Positions 36,827 through 45,599 of a stretch of DNA of 64,000 nucleotides are shown here, piece by piece. The stretch is from Mariniblastus sp964414815 (lineage in GTDB: Bacteria > Planctomycetota > Planctomycetia > Pirellulales > Pirellulaceae), in assembly GCA_964414815.1 (NCBI GenBank), contig CAYPXY010000002.1, positions 124,001 to 188,000 of the forward strand, in the 5' to 3' direction. Numbering within the stretch: the stretch's first letter is position 1; the number at the start of each line of letters is the position of its first letter. The position numbers and the translations under genes are program-made. The notes below the pieces were generated by a model. That model was not told the origin of the DNA, did not search any database, and saw only the letters and a list, made by a program, of their open reading frames with translations.

Positions 36827-38164
36827 TTACGGATCTCCAGGCAAAACCCGTTTCATCACTTGCAGGCCCGCCAGCATGGCCAACATCAAGGCCAGCATCA
36901 CACCGAGAATGACAAACAGCCATTCTCCGAGTGAAAAATATAAATCGGCGGCTGGCCAGATTTTGTGCCAAGTAAACAAAACGATGGCCGCGCCGATGCA
37001 AAGGTAGGGGCCAAAGGCGAGCTGGCTGTCGCGGGTGAAAATGAAAGTAATTAAAACAAAGAAAAGGGCCAGGATGGCCGCTACCGGCAGCGTCAACAAG
37101 GTCGCTTGCCAACCCAGAAACGCACCGATCATCGCCATCAGCGTGACGTCGCCGAACCCCATCGCTTCCTTCTGCAGAGCATGGCTCGCAATGATTCGGA
37201 TCGACCAGATCATGAGCCCGCCAAACGCAAGCCCAAACAGCGACTGAAACAGGCTTTCCCAATTCTCCGGCGGCAGAAGTTGCTTCACGACGATGATCGC
37301 AATCGTTCCCACCACCGCGAGTACGGACAACAAGGCTGTTTCCAGGTAGGGACGACGCTGGACTTTGCGAATCGAACATTCTGTTTTGCGAGCCGGACGG
37401 AGGCAGCTCAAAAACATGATCCTGATCCCGCGAGTCAGGCCGTATCGCAGCGTGCAGACTTTTGGCAACAACGCCAGAATCCAGCCCCAGAAAATGGCCA
37501 GCGCGATCCAGAGTCCGATGGAGCCGTGATGCCACTGAGCACCGCGGGCAAACCAGACGGCCTCAATTCCAAACAGCGGCGATGGGTTGCCGTTGGCAAA
37601 CGAAACAGGTTCGAAGGTGGTGCCTGCCAAATTCGAAGTGGTTTCCGGCAATCGCGATTCGGGAAAGGTGGCCGCGATCAACAGCGCAAACAGTGTTCCG
37701 GGGATCGTGATCATGTCCGGGATGGTCCGTTCATCAAAATCAATGAACGTCGCGACGAACATCAAACCCAGCAGTGCGGTATGCAGCCAGAACCAAATCT
37801 CCGTGGTCGCGGCCCAGCCCATGGGTTGCGGAGACAGCTCACCGCCGACCAACCCGCCGCCAAGCTGCCAAAAATAAAACCAGGGCAGACCGACCAGCCA
37901 GATCAGCTCGATCATCATCGGCCGGATCCAGAACCATTTGCCATGCAGCGATTGTTCGCGTCGCAGAGCCAACCATCCGAGAACAGGTATTCGGTCCATC
38001 CATGCCCGTTTCGGCGCATTCGGATGAGGTGGCTGCCACGGGCTGATGCTTCGGCGAAGCAACCAGGTCCACGCGTAGATACCGTAGTTGATCGCACTAC
38101 CGATCATCGCTCCAAGCAAGGCCAGCAGCAGAATTTGAACAGGGCAGGGGAGCCAGTGGAGCAT
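36827..38164 (-). CDS. prepilin peptidase (type IV leader peptidase, A24)
   Basis: This 445-residue polytopic membrane aspartyl protease cuts prepilin-type signals, such as those of the two DUF1559 proteins in this window. Catalytic Asp motifs are FDERTIPDMITIPG (Asp144/150) and MGFGDVTLMAMIGAFLG. The N-terminal domain keeps the outline RIPVLGWLALR...IRPMMIELIWL but lacks the paired zinc-binding Cys motifs of classical PilD, so the N-methylation half may be altered. About 190 residues separate the two catalytic Asp motifs, a long insertion seen in planctomycete members. Confidence 0.9.
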   Translation of the reverse strand: MLHWLPCPVQILLLALLGAMIGSAINYGIYAWTWLLRRSISPWQPPHPNAPKRAWMDRIPVLGWLALRREQSLHGKWFWIRPMMIELIWLVGLPWFYFWQLGGGLVGGELSPQPMGWAATTEIWFWLHTALLGLMFVATFIDFDERTIPDMITIPGTLFALLIAATFPESRLPETTSNLAGTTFEPVSFANGNPSPLFGIEAVWFARGAQWHHGSIGLWIALAIFWGWILALLPKVCTLRYGLTRGIRIMFLSCLRPARKTECSIRKVQRRPYLETALLSVLAVVGTIAIIVVKQLLPPENWESLFQSLFGLAFGGLMIWSIRIIASHALQKEAMGFGDVTLMAMIGAFLGWQATLLTLPVAAILALFFVLITFIFTRDSQLAFGPYLCIGAAIVLFTWHKIWPAADLYFSLGEWLFVILGVMLALMLAMLAGLQVMKRVLPGDP

Positions 38165-38262
38165 GGATGGGTAGGGTTATGACTGAGTGGCTACAAATGG
38201 AATTCCGCTTTTTGTTCCCCACCGAATTTAGGAATCGTCCTGAAATAACATCCGCAGTTCAT

Positions 38263-38334
38263 CATAACCCGCAGCGTAAGCGAGGGACCACTCCGGCCTG
38301 GTTATGCCGTCCCTCGCTTACGCGTCGGGTTATG
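38263..38334. repeat. ACCCGACGCGTAAGCGAGG hairpin that encodes the AroK C-terminus
   Basis: Two 26-base arms (38263-38288 and 38309-38334), complementary with two mismatches, flank a 20-base loop. The right arm, read on the minus strand, encodes the last residues of shikimate kinase (HNPTRKRG), and its stop codon lies in the loop. The same hairpin, with perfect 28-base arms, occurs at 56327-56392. It is a dispersed planctomycete-type palindromic repeat. Confidence 0.9.
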
Positions 38335-38844
38335 AATTAGCCACTCTGTAATATTTCTAACAATTTCGTCAATTTCCAACTCCGATGCGTCGATTTTGAA
38401 ATCGGCCACTTCCGCATAGAGGGGTTCGCGGGCTGCGAGAGTTTGGCGGACTTCTTCCAGATCGTCAAGCTGTGTCAACTTCGGTCTGCGGTTTGCCGTC
38501 ATGGGATCGGACTCGATGCGATCCAATAAAACTTCCGGGGTTGCCTGAAGCCAGATGACTTTGCCAGTTTGCTTCAGTCTGCTTCGATTTTCTTCTGCGA
38601 GAATGGCTCCTCCTCCGAGTGACACCACCCATTCGTCCTCGGCCCGAAAGGAACCGATCAATTCCGATTCGATTTTCCGAAATCCCTTTTCGCCCAAGCA
38701 AGCAAAGATATCTTGAATCGTGTGTTTGGTTTTTTGTTCGATCAGTTCATCGGTGTCGACATGCCGCCGATTGAGACGTTGAGCGACCCGCGATGCTACC
38801 GTTGTTTTTCCGCTGCCGCGATAGCCGACCAAATACAAGTTCAT
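38302..38844 (-). CDS. aroK: shikimate kinase
   Basis: The 180-residue enzyme phosphorylates shikimate with ATP in the chorismate pathway. Visible motifs are Walker A GYRGSGKTTV (about 8-17), substrate Asp in DTDELIE (Asp31/33), FRKIESELI (Arg/Glu), GGGAIL, the lid region, and a C-terminal helix. The last ten residues (HNPTRKRGTA) come from an invading repeat and are not part of the family. Only one base separates its start from the aroDE stop, so they are co-transcribed. Confidence 0.95.
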   Translation of the reverse strand: MNLYLVGYRGSGKTTVASRVAQRLNRRHVDTDELIEQKTKHTIQDIFACLGEKGFRKIESELIGSFRAEDEWVVSLGGGAILAEENRSRLKQTGKVIWLQATPEVLLDRIESDPMTANRRPKLTQLDDLEEVRQTLAAREPLYAEVADFKIDASELEIDEIVRNITEWLIHNPTRKRGTA

Positions 38845-38845
38845 G

Positions 38846-40342
38846 TCAATACCGCGCCGCGCTGATGGCTCGTTTTACTTCGTTTCGCATGGTCTCGACG
38901 TTCGGGTCATGGCCGGTGAACAATTTGAACTGTCGGGCGGCCTGACGAACGAACATATCGACGCCGGTGACGGTCAAGCAGCCTGCTTCGCGAGCATGCT
39001 TGATGAACAGCGTCTGTTCAGGATTATAAATGGTATCAAAGATGATAGCCTTTTTGTTGAACCATTCCGGATCATAGGGGGTTTCATCCATTTTTGGATG
39101 CATGCCCACTGGCGTACAGTTGATCAGGATCTGATGAGGATGGTTGGCGCGACCCGTCCAATCCACGGATTTGCACTTGAGGGCGTTGGCCAGTGCGTCG
39201 GATCGGCGATAGTCGCGTGATGTCAGCGTCACATCGCAGCCGGCCCTCAACAAGCCAAAGGCAATCGCGCGAGCGACACCGCCCGCGCCGAGAATCAGCA
39301 CTTTTCGATCTTTGAGAACCAGTTCCTCACCTAAAATCGCACTGCGATCCTTCAACGCGTGCTCCAGGCTCTCGATGGCTGCGGAGCAGTCGGTATTGTA
39401 ACCAAACAGCTTGGCATCGCGGAAAACGATGGTATTCGCCGCTTTAATGCCCGCGACCTGATCATCGAGGATATTGATGTGTTTGATGACTTTTTCTTTA
39501 TGTGGGATCGTCACGCTCAGTCCCTTGATACCCAGTTCGGAACAAGTGTGAAGAAACGACTCGAGCGATTCTGCCGGAACACGAAACGGCAAATAGAGCA
39601 TATTCAATCCCATCTCGCGGATGCACGCGTTGTGAATTCGCGGGCTGAAGCTATGTGCCACCGGATCGGCGATCACTCCCAAAATGGCCGTGTCTTGAGA
39701 AATCGAATCGTATCGATAATCGTCGGTCAGTTGCTTGAGTGTCAACATACCCGGTGCAATCTTGGAATCATCGGCGAACGCAGCGTACGTGAATGGCGAA
39801 CCGGCTTTGCCGCAAAGGATTCGAGACGGCATTCCCATTTCGCCCATGCAGAATCCAACGGTTGGAATGGGCGAGTTACGGACCAGTCGCAGAACCTTGG
39901 CATTATCAACCGGATGGTTCGCGGTCGTTACGATCTTGATGATGTCCGGATCGAGTTTGGACATGTCATGATGAATCTCTTCCAGATTCGGCGGTGTTTC
40001 ATCCAGGTTGTGATAACTGATGATCCGCTGAGTGGATTTGTATCGTGGAATCGAAGCCGCAATGTCCATCTCGAGATCGACATAATCGGCTCCGTCGGCA
40101 ATCGCCGTTCGCAGTGCCATGATTCGATCGGATTCCGATTTCATCCATCGTCCACCATCCTTGGGGCGGCGGCATGTGACAATGACGGGGCCAGGGCGAT
40201 CCTTCAGCAGCCGTTTGATATCGACCGCTCGGCGAATGTAATCCAGCCGCAACTCGGCGAGTTGTGCGCCGTGCTCGACGACATGACGATGTTCTTCCAT
40301 CATCATCCGATGGCGACCGCGACCAATAACAACACAAATCAT
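38846..40342 (-). CDS. aroDE: bifunctional 3-dehydroquinate dehydratase (type I) / shikimate dehydrogenase
   Basis: The 498-residue protein covers two successive steps of aromatic biosynthesis. Residues about 1-220 form a type I dehydroquinase barrel (QLAELRLDYI, VIVTCRRPKDGGRW, ISYHNLDETP, and IIKIVTTAN with the Schiff-base Lys). Residues about 225-498 form shikimate dehydrogenase (VAHSFSPRIHN, SVTIPHKEKV with the catalytic Lys, NTDCSAAIESL, nucleotide motif GAGGVARAIAFGLL, NCTPVGMHP). Fusion of these two is typical of plants, chlamydiae and planctomycetes. It is followed directly by aroK. Confidence 0.95.
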   Translation of the reverse strand: MICVVIGRGRHRMMMEEHRHVVEHGAQLAELRLDYIRRAVDIKRLLKDRPGPVIVTCRRPKDGGRWMKSESDRIMALRTAIADGADYVDLEMDIAASIPRYKSTQRIISYHNLDETPPNLEEIHHDMSKLDPDIIKIVTTANHPVDNAKVLRLVRNSPIPTVGFCMGEMGMPSRILCGKAGSPFTYAAFADDSKIAPGMLTLKQLTDDYRYDSISQDTAILGVIADPVAHSFSPRIHNACIREMGLNMLYLPFRVPAESLESFLHTCSELGIKGLSVTIPHKEKVIKHINILDDQVAGIKAANTIVFRDAKLFGYNTDCSAAIESLEHALKDRSAILGEELVLKDRKVLILGAGGVARAIAFGLLRAGCDVTLTSRDYRRSDALANALKCKSVDWTGRANHPHQILINCTPVGMHPKMDETPYDPEWFNKKAIIFDTIYNPEQTLFIKHAREAGCLTVTGVDMFVRQAARQFKLFTGHDPNVETMRNEVKRAISAARY

Positions 40343-40537
40343 GGAGGAGCTTTTCAGTAAGAGAACAGAAATGAGGGTATCGATCTATTCTGATTGGGGA
40401 CTGGAAAAGAGGAAAGTGTAGATTGGAGATTTTTCTCAGCTAAACTGGCAGGGGTGCTATGGTAGATTATTACCTGCCACTCGCCTTACAATACACTTCG
40501 GTATCCACGTTCCCGAACCCATCGAGGAGAACAAAAC

Positions 40538-41785
40538 ATGATTAGCCGTAGAAACTTTGTTGGATTGATTCCGGTAACTGCTTTGAGTTTGCCTGCCGGA
40601 TCGTGGGCGTTTGAAACGCTGGGACAACAGGATGCGGACAAGCCACTGATTTCCAGTCCCCCTGTGGTGCAGCATCCGATGCCAGAGAGCTTCTCGGTCA
40701 GTGTGGCCGTTTCCGGGTTTGCGACCGGTTGGGTGGAATGGGGATTTTCGGCCGATCAGCTGGATCGGGTTGCCATTGCTCACAGTCATGGATTGATTCG
40801 GGCCAGCGATCGCGCATTGCTCGTTCGAGTTGGCCCCATCGAGTTGCCGTCGGCGGATAGCCCAATCTATTATCGATTCGTGGTCCAGCCGCTGGCCTAC
40901 AAGAATGCCTATCAATTACAGCGAGGCGAGTCCCAGGCAACGCCTGTTTTCCAGTTGCGACTTCCCCGATCCGATGCTCAGGAGATCACCGTCGCCATCG
41001 TCAACGATACCCACGAGAACAGCGAAACGTTGAAGGCGTTGCATCAACGAATCGAAGAACTCAAGCCCGATGTATTGGTTTGGAATGGAGACACTTGCAA
41101 CGATTTCGATCTTCAGGACGACCCGATGCAAATCGTACTCAATCCCGGCGGCGATGTATCGCGCGGGTGGGCGTCGGAGAGACCGCTGCTGTTCGTACCC
41201 GGCAACCATGACGTTCGCGGTATGAAGGCTCGTCAACTGAGCGAAGGTTTGGGAGCCTGGCCGGGGCAATCGGATTTGCCCTATAACTTTGCCTTGCGGT
41301 TCGGTCCGCTGGCGCTTGTCGGACTCGACACGGGCGAGGACAAGCCGGATGCCCATCCTGTGTTTGCCGGTACGGCGGCCTATGAACCGTATCGCGAATC
41401 CCAGGCGACCTGGTTGAAGACTGCCGTCAAGCGAGCGGAAATTGCCGATGCGAAGCTGCGCGTGGCGGTCTGCCATATTCCGCTGCGCGGGCAGGGCGAT
41501 GACAACGACGGTATGTCGCTTGAGGGCTACGCCGGATTTTGTGGGTTCGGTTCCAAGTTGTGGATGCCAATTCTGCGCGAGGCCGGATTCCGAGCGGTGA
41601 TCTCGGGGCATACGCATCGATTCCGTATCGACGAAGCCACGGAATCCGAACCGGTCATGCAGGTCGTGGGCGGAGCTCCGCGTCCCGACCGGGCCACGCT
41701 CACGATCCTCCGTGCCACCGCAGATGGGACTGAACTGAAGGTCGAGAACCTGTCCCAACAGCCGTTGTACCAACTTACACTCTAG
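40538..41785 (+). CDS. exported calcineurin-like metallophosphoesterase
   Basis: This 415-residue protein has a Tat-type leader (SRRNFVGLIPVTALSLPAG). After a fibronectin-like N-terminal domain (about 45-135) comes the two-metal phosphoesterase domain: NDTHE, WNGDTCNDF, PGNHDVRG, CHIPLRG and SGHTHRF supply the five canonical Asp/Asn/His motifs. It is probably a periplasmic phosphatase or phosphodiesterase of unknown substrate. It converges with mutL; the two stops overlap by 4 bases. Confidence 0.9.
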   Translation: MISRRNFVGLIPVTALSLPAGSWAFETLGQQDADKPLISSPPVVQHPMPESFSVSVAVSGFATGWVEWGFSADQLDRVAIAHSHGLIRASDRALLVRVGPIELPSADSPIYYRFVVQPLAYKNAYQLQRGESQATPVFQLRLPRSDAQEITVAIVNDTHENSETLKALHQRIEELKPDVLVWNGDTCNDFDLQDDPMQIVLNPGGDVSRGWASERPLLFVPGNHDVRGMKARQLSEGLGAWPGQSDLPYNFALRFGPLALVGLDTGEDKPDAHPVFAGTAAYEPYRESQATWLKTAVKRAEIADAKLRVAVCHIPLRGQGDDNDGMSLEGYAGFCGFGSKLWMPILREAGFRAVISGHTHRFRIDEATESEPVMQVVGGAPRPDRATLTILRATADGTELKVENLSQQPLYQLTL

Positions 41786-43716
41786 ATTCGCTTGAACCGT
41801 CGATCCAGTTCGTCTCGCGAGAATATCAATGACGTCGGACGACCGTGCGGGCAATGATGGGCATCCTGACAGATTTCACGATGCTCGAGCAGCGTCTGGA
41901 TTTCTTCCGGACTCAATTTATCGCCCGCCTTGATCGCTGCCTTGCAGGAAATCATGTGCAGCAGCTCGTCGATCAAATCATCCTGCCCCACGTTTTTACT
42001 ATCCGACATCAACTGATCGACGATGCCGCCCAGAATTTCAGCCGGGTTTTGATTTGCCAGGATCGCAGGATAAGCAGTGACCAGAACGGTGTCGCCACCG
42101 AACGGCTCGACGGTGATGCCAAGCTGCTCCAGCACGTTGGCGCTCTCGAGAACGGCGGCGGCTTCGGCAGGAGGCAGTGATACGGGTTCGGGAACAAGCA
42201 ATTTCTGCGATTCGAGTTTTCCCGAACCAAATTTTTCCTTGAGTTGCTCGTACAGAATCCGTTCGTGCAGCGCGTGCTGGTCGATGACGACCATCCCTTC
42301 TTCAGTTTCCTGGACGATGTAGGTGTTGTGAACTTGAAGTGCGGGTGCAGATCGCGGTCCAGCGTGAGAATGATCGTGGCGTTGAAACGGTGAATCACTT
42401 GGAGCAGGCCAGGAAGGCCGCTCAAGAGATGGATCAGGCTGAAACGGTTCGTCAAGTCGATTCAAAGCCGGAAAATTCGATGGGGAAATCGTCGACGCAT
42501 CACGACTCGGCGACGGCACGGGAAACGTGATTCTCGTTTGTTGCGATGGTGCGGATGGGGATCTCAACTCGAAAGGGTTCTGCGGGTTCGAACCCGCACC
42601 GAATCCACCCGCCGATGGAAAACCACCGGCATCAGCTGCCCCGGTCCCTTCGGTTCTTCCTGTCCCATCCCCAAACGGTCTGAATTCAGGCACGGAACGT
42701 TTACCAAGCTGTGCATAGGCCGTCAAATCGGTGGACAAAAATCGATTTCGAATCGTACTCAGTAATTGACCATAGATTTGCCCGCCATTCTGAAAGCGGA
42801 CTTCAAGTTTGGCCGGATGCACGTTGACATCCACCAATGAAAACGGCATGTCCATCTGCAGAAAACAGATGGGAAACCGTCCGGTCATCAACAGTCCGCG
42901 ATAGGCTTCGCTCAGAGCGTGCTGCAGACTTCGGTCGCGGATGTAGCGGTGATTGAGAAACAGATACTGCATCCGGTTGTTCGCTCGACTGACCGACGGA
43001 TCGACGACAAAACCGTGGATCGCAACTTCCTGATCGTTGCTAGAAACAGGAATCAGGTTGTCGGAAATCTCGGCACCGAAAAACGCGTCGATGCGGTCTC
43101 GCCAGTTCGATGTCGGAGCGAGTTGATAGACGGGCTTGTCGTTGTGGGTGAGCGTCATCTGGATTTCAGGATGAGCCAACGCGATGCGCGTGAACGCCTC
43201 CGTGATGTGCCCCCGTTCGGTTTGCGGCGAACGAAGAAATTTGGCGCGAACAGGGGTATTAAAAAACAGTCGCCGGATTTCGATCGTGGTTCCAACCGGA
43301 CAGCCGCAGGGAGACTCCTCATCACGATGGCCACCGTTGATGATCAGCTCAAAACCTGAATCCTGAGATGCCGGTCGGGATCGAATGCGAGTTTGACTGA
43401 TCTCCGTGATCGACGCCAGTGCCTCGCCGCGAAATCCAAAAGTGCCGACCTGAAACAGATCGTCCGCATCCTCGATTTTGCTGGTGGCATGGGGCGTGAC
43501 GGCGAGTTGAAGCTGATCTTGCGGAATTCCGCAACCGTTGTCGGTTACGCGAATCAAATCGGTGCCGCCATTTTCCAGCGTCAGTTCGATCATCGTCGCG
43601 CCGGCGTCGACTGAGTTTTCTAGCAACTCTTTGACGACACTGGCGGGACGTTCGATGACTTCGCCGGCGGCGATCTTGTTGACCACGCTGGCCGAAAGTT
43701 GTCGGATGGGATTCAT
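41782..43716 (-). CDS. mutL: DNA mismatch repair protein MutL (endonuclease-type)
   Basis: The 644-residue protein has an N-terminal GHKL ATPase (IAAGEVIERPASVVKELLENSVDAG, DNGCGI, GFRGEALASI), a Pro/Ser-rich linker (about 355-455), and a C-terminal dimerisation domain. The latter carries the metal-dependent nicking motif DQHALHERILYE (479-490, matching DQHA-x2-E-x4-E) with SCKAAIKAGD and CPHGRP. It is therefore the nuclease-active type found in bacteria lacking MutH. The start overlaps the end of the upstream response-regulator gene by 4 bases. Confidence 0.95.
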   Translation of the reverse strand: MNPIRQLSASVVNKIAAGEVIERPASVVKELLENSVDAGATMIELTLENGGTDLIRVTDNGCGIPQDQLQLAVTPHATSKIEDADDLFQVGTFGFRGEALASITEISQTRIRSRPASQDSGFELIINGGHRDEESPCGCPVGTTIEIRRLFFNTPVRAKFLRSPQTERGHITEAFTRIALAHPEIQMTLTHNDKPVYQLAPTSNWRDRIDAFFGAEISDNLIPVSSNDQEVAIHGFVVDPSVSRANNRMQYLFLNHRYIRDRSLQHALSEAYRGLLMTGRFPICFLQMDMPFSLVDVNVHPAKLEVRFQNGGQIYGQLLSTIRNRFLSTDLTAYAQLGKRSVPEFRPFGDGTGRTEGTGAADAGGFPSAGGFGAGSNPQNPFELRSPSAPSQQTRITFPVPSPSRDASTISPSNFPALNRLDEPFQPDPSLERPSWPAPSDSPFQRHDHSHAGPRSAPALQVHNTYIVQETEEGMVVIDQHALHERILYEQLKEKFGSGKLESQKLLVPEPVSLPPAEAAAVLESANVLEQLGITVEPFGGDTVLVTAYPAILANQNPAEILGGIVDQLMSDSKNVGQDDLIDELLHMISCKAAIKAGDKLSPEEIQTLLEHREICQDAHHCPHGRPTSLIFSRDELDRRFKRI

Positions 43717-45191
43717 CGCAGTCCGTACTCTTTCAGTTTGCGATAGAGATTTCGCTCGCTGATACCGAGGATGCGAGCGGTTTCTTCGCGGTTATGGTTG
43801 GCCAACGTCAACGTGTGTTCAATGGCCCACCGCTCGATTTCGTCAAGCGATTTTCCGATCAGCGAGGAACTCACACCCTCGAGCGCACGGGTGTTTGACG
43901 TGTCGCCCTCGGATGCGGCAGATGTGTCGATGGGATCGGATGAACCGGGCACGGTGGCGCGGACGGGTTTAGCCGGCATCTCGACCGGCTGCATGGCGAT
44001 TAAATCGGGGGACAGATCATCGACATCCAGGTAGTCGTCGATGTCCATTACGACCAGGCTCTCGACGACGTTTTTCAGTTGCCGTACGTTTCCCTTCCAG
44101 TGAAAATCGAGCAGCCATCGCCGCAGCTCGGGTGAAAAGCCCTTGACTTTGCGGTTGTGTTTTTTGTTAGCCTGTTTTCGAAAATGATCCGCCAATGGCA
44201 AAATGTCTTCACGGCGTTGGCTCAGCGGATCGAGATGCACCGAAACGATCTTCAGCCGAAAATAAAGGTCGCTGCGGAATCGTCCGGCTTCGACTTCCTT
44301 TTCGAGGTCTTTGTTCGTCGCCGCGAGTACGCGGACATTGACGGGGATCGGCTTGTTGTCGCCCACACGCGTGATCTCGCGCTCTTCGAGGACGCGCAGC
44401 AGTTTGATCTGCGTCGGCATCGGCATGTCGCCGACTTCGTCGAGGAACAGGGTGCCGCCGTTGGCATACTCGAATTTGCCTTGCCGGTCCGAAATGGCGT
44501 CGGTGAAGGCGCCTTTGACATGGCCGAACAATTCGCTTTCGACCAGATGTTCTGCCACGGCCGCCGTATTGATCGCCACGAACGGCTTTTTCTTTCGAGG
44601 GCTGTTTTGGTGAATCGCCTGAGCGACAACGTCCTTGCCGGTTCCTGTTTCGCCGGTAATCAGAACGCCTGCATCGGTCGGCGCGATTCGCCGCAGCCGC
44701 TCGATCACGGCCTGCATGTTGTCGCTGGCGAAGATCAGGTTCTCAAAGCCGAAACGTTCGTCCAGCCGCTGCCGCAGATTCATGTTCTGCTGGCGAAGCT
44801 GCACTGCGTCGGCGGCCTTGGCGACGATGGCCTGAAGCCGCTTGGGCGTGATCGGCTTTTCCAGAAAATTAAACGCCTGCTCGCGCATCGCTTCGACGGC
44901 CAGCGGAACGGTGGCGTGGCCGGAAACCAGAATCACTTCGCAATCCGGTTGCAGTTCCTTGGCTTCCCTGAGAATTTCCATTCCGTTGACTTCGTTCATC
45001 ATCAAGTCCGTGACGACGATCTCATAGTTGTTTTCGCGCAGTAGTTTGGAGCCTTCCGGACCGGAAGTCGCGGCCGTGCAGGTCATGCCGATCCGCTCCA
45101 GGCTTTCCTTCATGGCCAAGGCAAGATCTTTCTCGTTGTCGACGACCAGGACCCGCAGCGGAATGTTGGTTGATTCAATGTCTTCACTCAT
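43713..45191 (-). CDS. sigma-54-dependent response regulator (NtrC family) with GAFTDA loop
   Basis: The 492-residue protein has a receiver domain (phospho-acceptor Asp62 in VVTDLMM, Lys112), an AAA+ sigma-54 activator domain (Walker A GETGTGKD 180-187, Walker B TLFLDEV, VRQLKNVVESL), and a Fis-type helix-turn-helix at the C-terminus (NREETARILGISERNLYRKLKEYG). The sigma-54 contact loop reads GAFTDA (227-232) instead of GAFTGA. No histidine kinase is adjacent. It is translationally coupled to mutL by a 4-base overlap. Its targets are unknown. Confidence 0.93.
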   Translation of the reverse strand: MSEDIESTNIPLRVLVVDNEKDLALAMKESLERIGMTCTAATSGPEGSKLLRENNYEIVVTDLMMNEVNGMEILREAKELQPDCEVILVSGHATVPLAVEAMREQAFNFLEKPITPKRLQAIVAKAADAVQLRQQNMNLRQRLDERFGFENLIFASDNMQAVIERLRRIAPTDAGVLITGETGTGKDVVAQAIHQNSPRKKKPFVAINTAAVAEHLVESELFGHVKGAFTDAISDRQGKFEYANGGTLFLDEVGDMPMPTQIKLLRVLEEREITRVGDNKPIPVNVRVLAATNKDLEKEVEAGRFRSDLYFRLKIVSVHLDPLSQRREDILPLADHFRKQANKKHNRKVKGFSPELRRWLLDFHWKGNVRQLKNVVESLVVMDIDDYLDVDDLSPDLIAMQPVEMPAKPVRATVPGSSDPIDTSAASEGDTSNTRALEGVSSSLIGKSLDEIERWAIEHTLTLANHNREETARILGISERNLYRKLKEYGLR

Positions 45192-45389
45192 GCCGTTATT
45201 TTACACGGCGGCAGGCAGAGTGCGAAAGGCGGGAGATGGGTGACTAGCTTTTGGCTATGTCAGGCGAGCGGCAGTTAAAAGTTTACCAATAAACCCTTGG
45301 CAAAACATGGCATCCCAATAAGCAAGCTTTGATTGCATCGGTGATATTTTTTCTGGCCCTGTTCGTCGCGAAGTGACGACGGCGGATAG

Positions 45390-45557
45390 CTGCGGGCTTG
45401 AGCCCGCAGTTGGATGGTGGTTCACCATGGGGTCACGAAGTGACCAAGGCAATGAGCCTTGATGTTCATCGTCGAATTGATATTTGATTCGAGGTTGCCA
45501 AGGTCACTTCGTGACCCAAGTTCCGTCGGGCTGCTGACTGCGGGCTCAAGCCCGCAG
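45390..45557. repeat. cluster of palindromes forming a large inverted repeat
   Basis: The 408-bp gap 45192-45599 has no gene but is crowded with palindromes. CTGCGGGCTTGAGCCCGCAG (45390-45409) recurs as its complement at 45538-45557, and GGTCACGAAGTGACC (45431-45445) recurs as its complement at 45502-45516. The order makes one 168-bp imperfect inverted repeat. Further small palindromes are GGTGGTTCACC and CGTCCCGTCCGGGACG (45570-45585). It is probably a compound of dispersed palindromic units. Confidence 0.8.
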
Positions 45558-45599
45558 TTATGCGCCTTCGTCCCGTCCGGGACGAGAAGGTTGCATCCC

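Noticed and set aside
42583..42602. GGTTCGAACCC sequence resembling a tRNA T-arm
   Set aside because: It lies inside the mutL linker coding region and no acceptor, D or anticodon arms fit around it.
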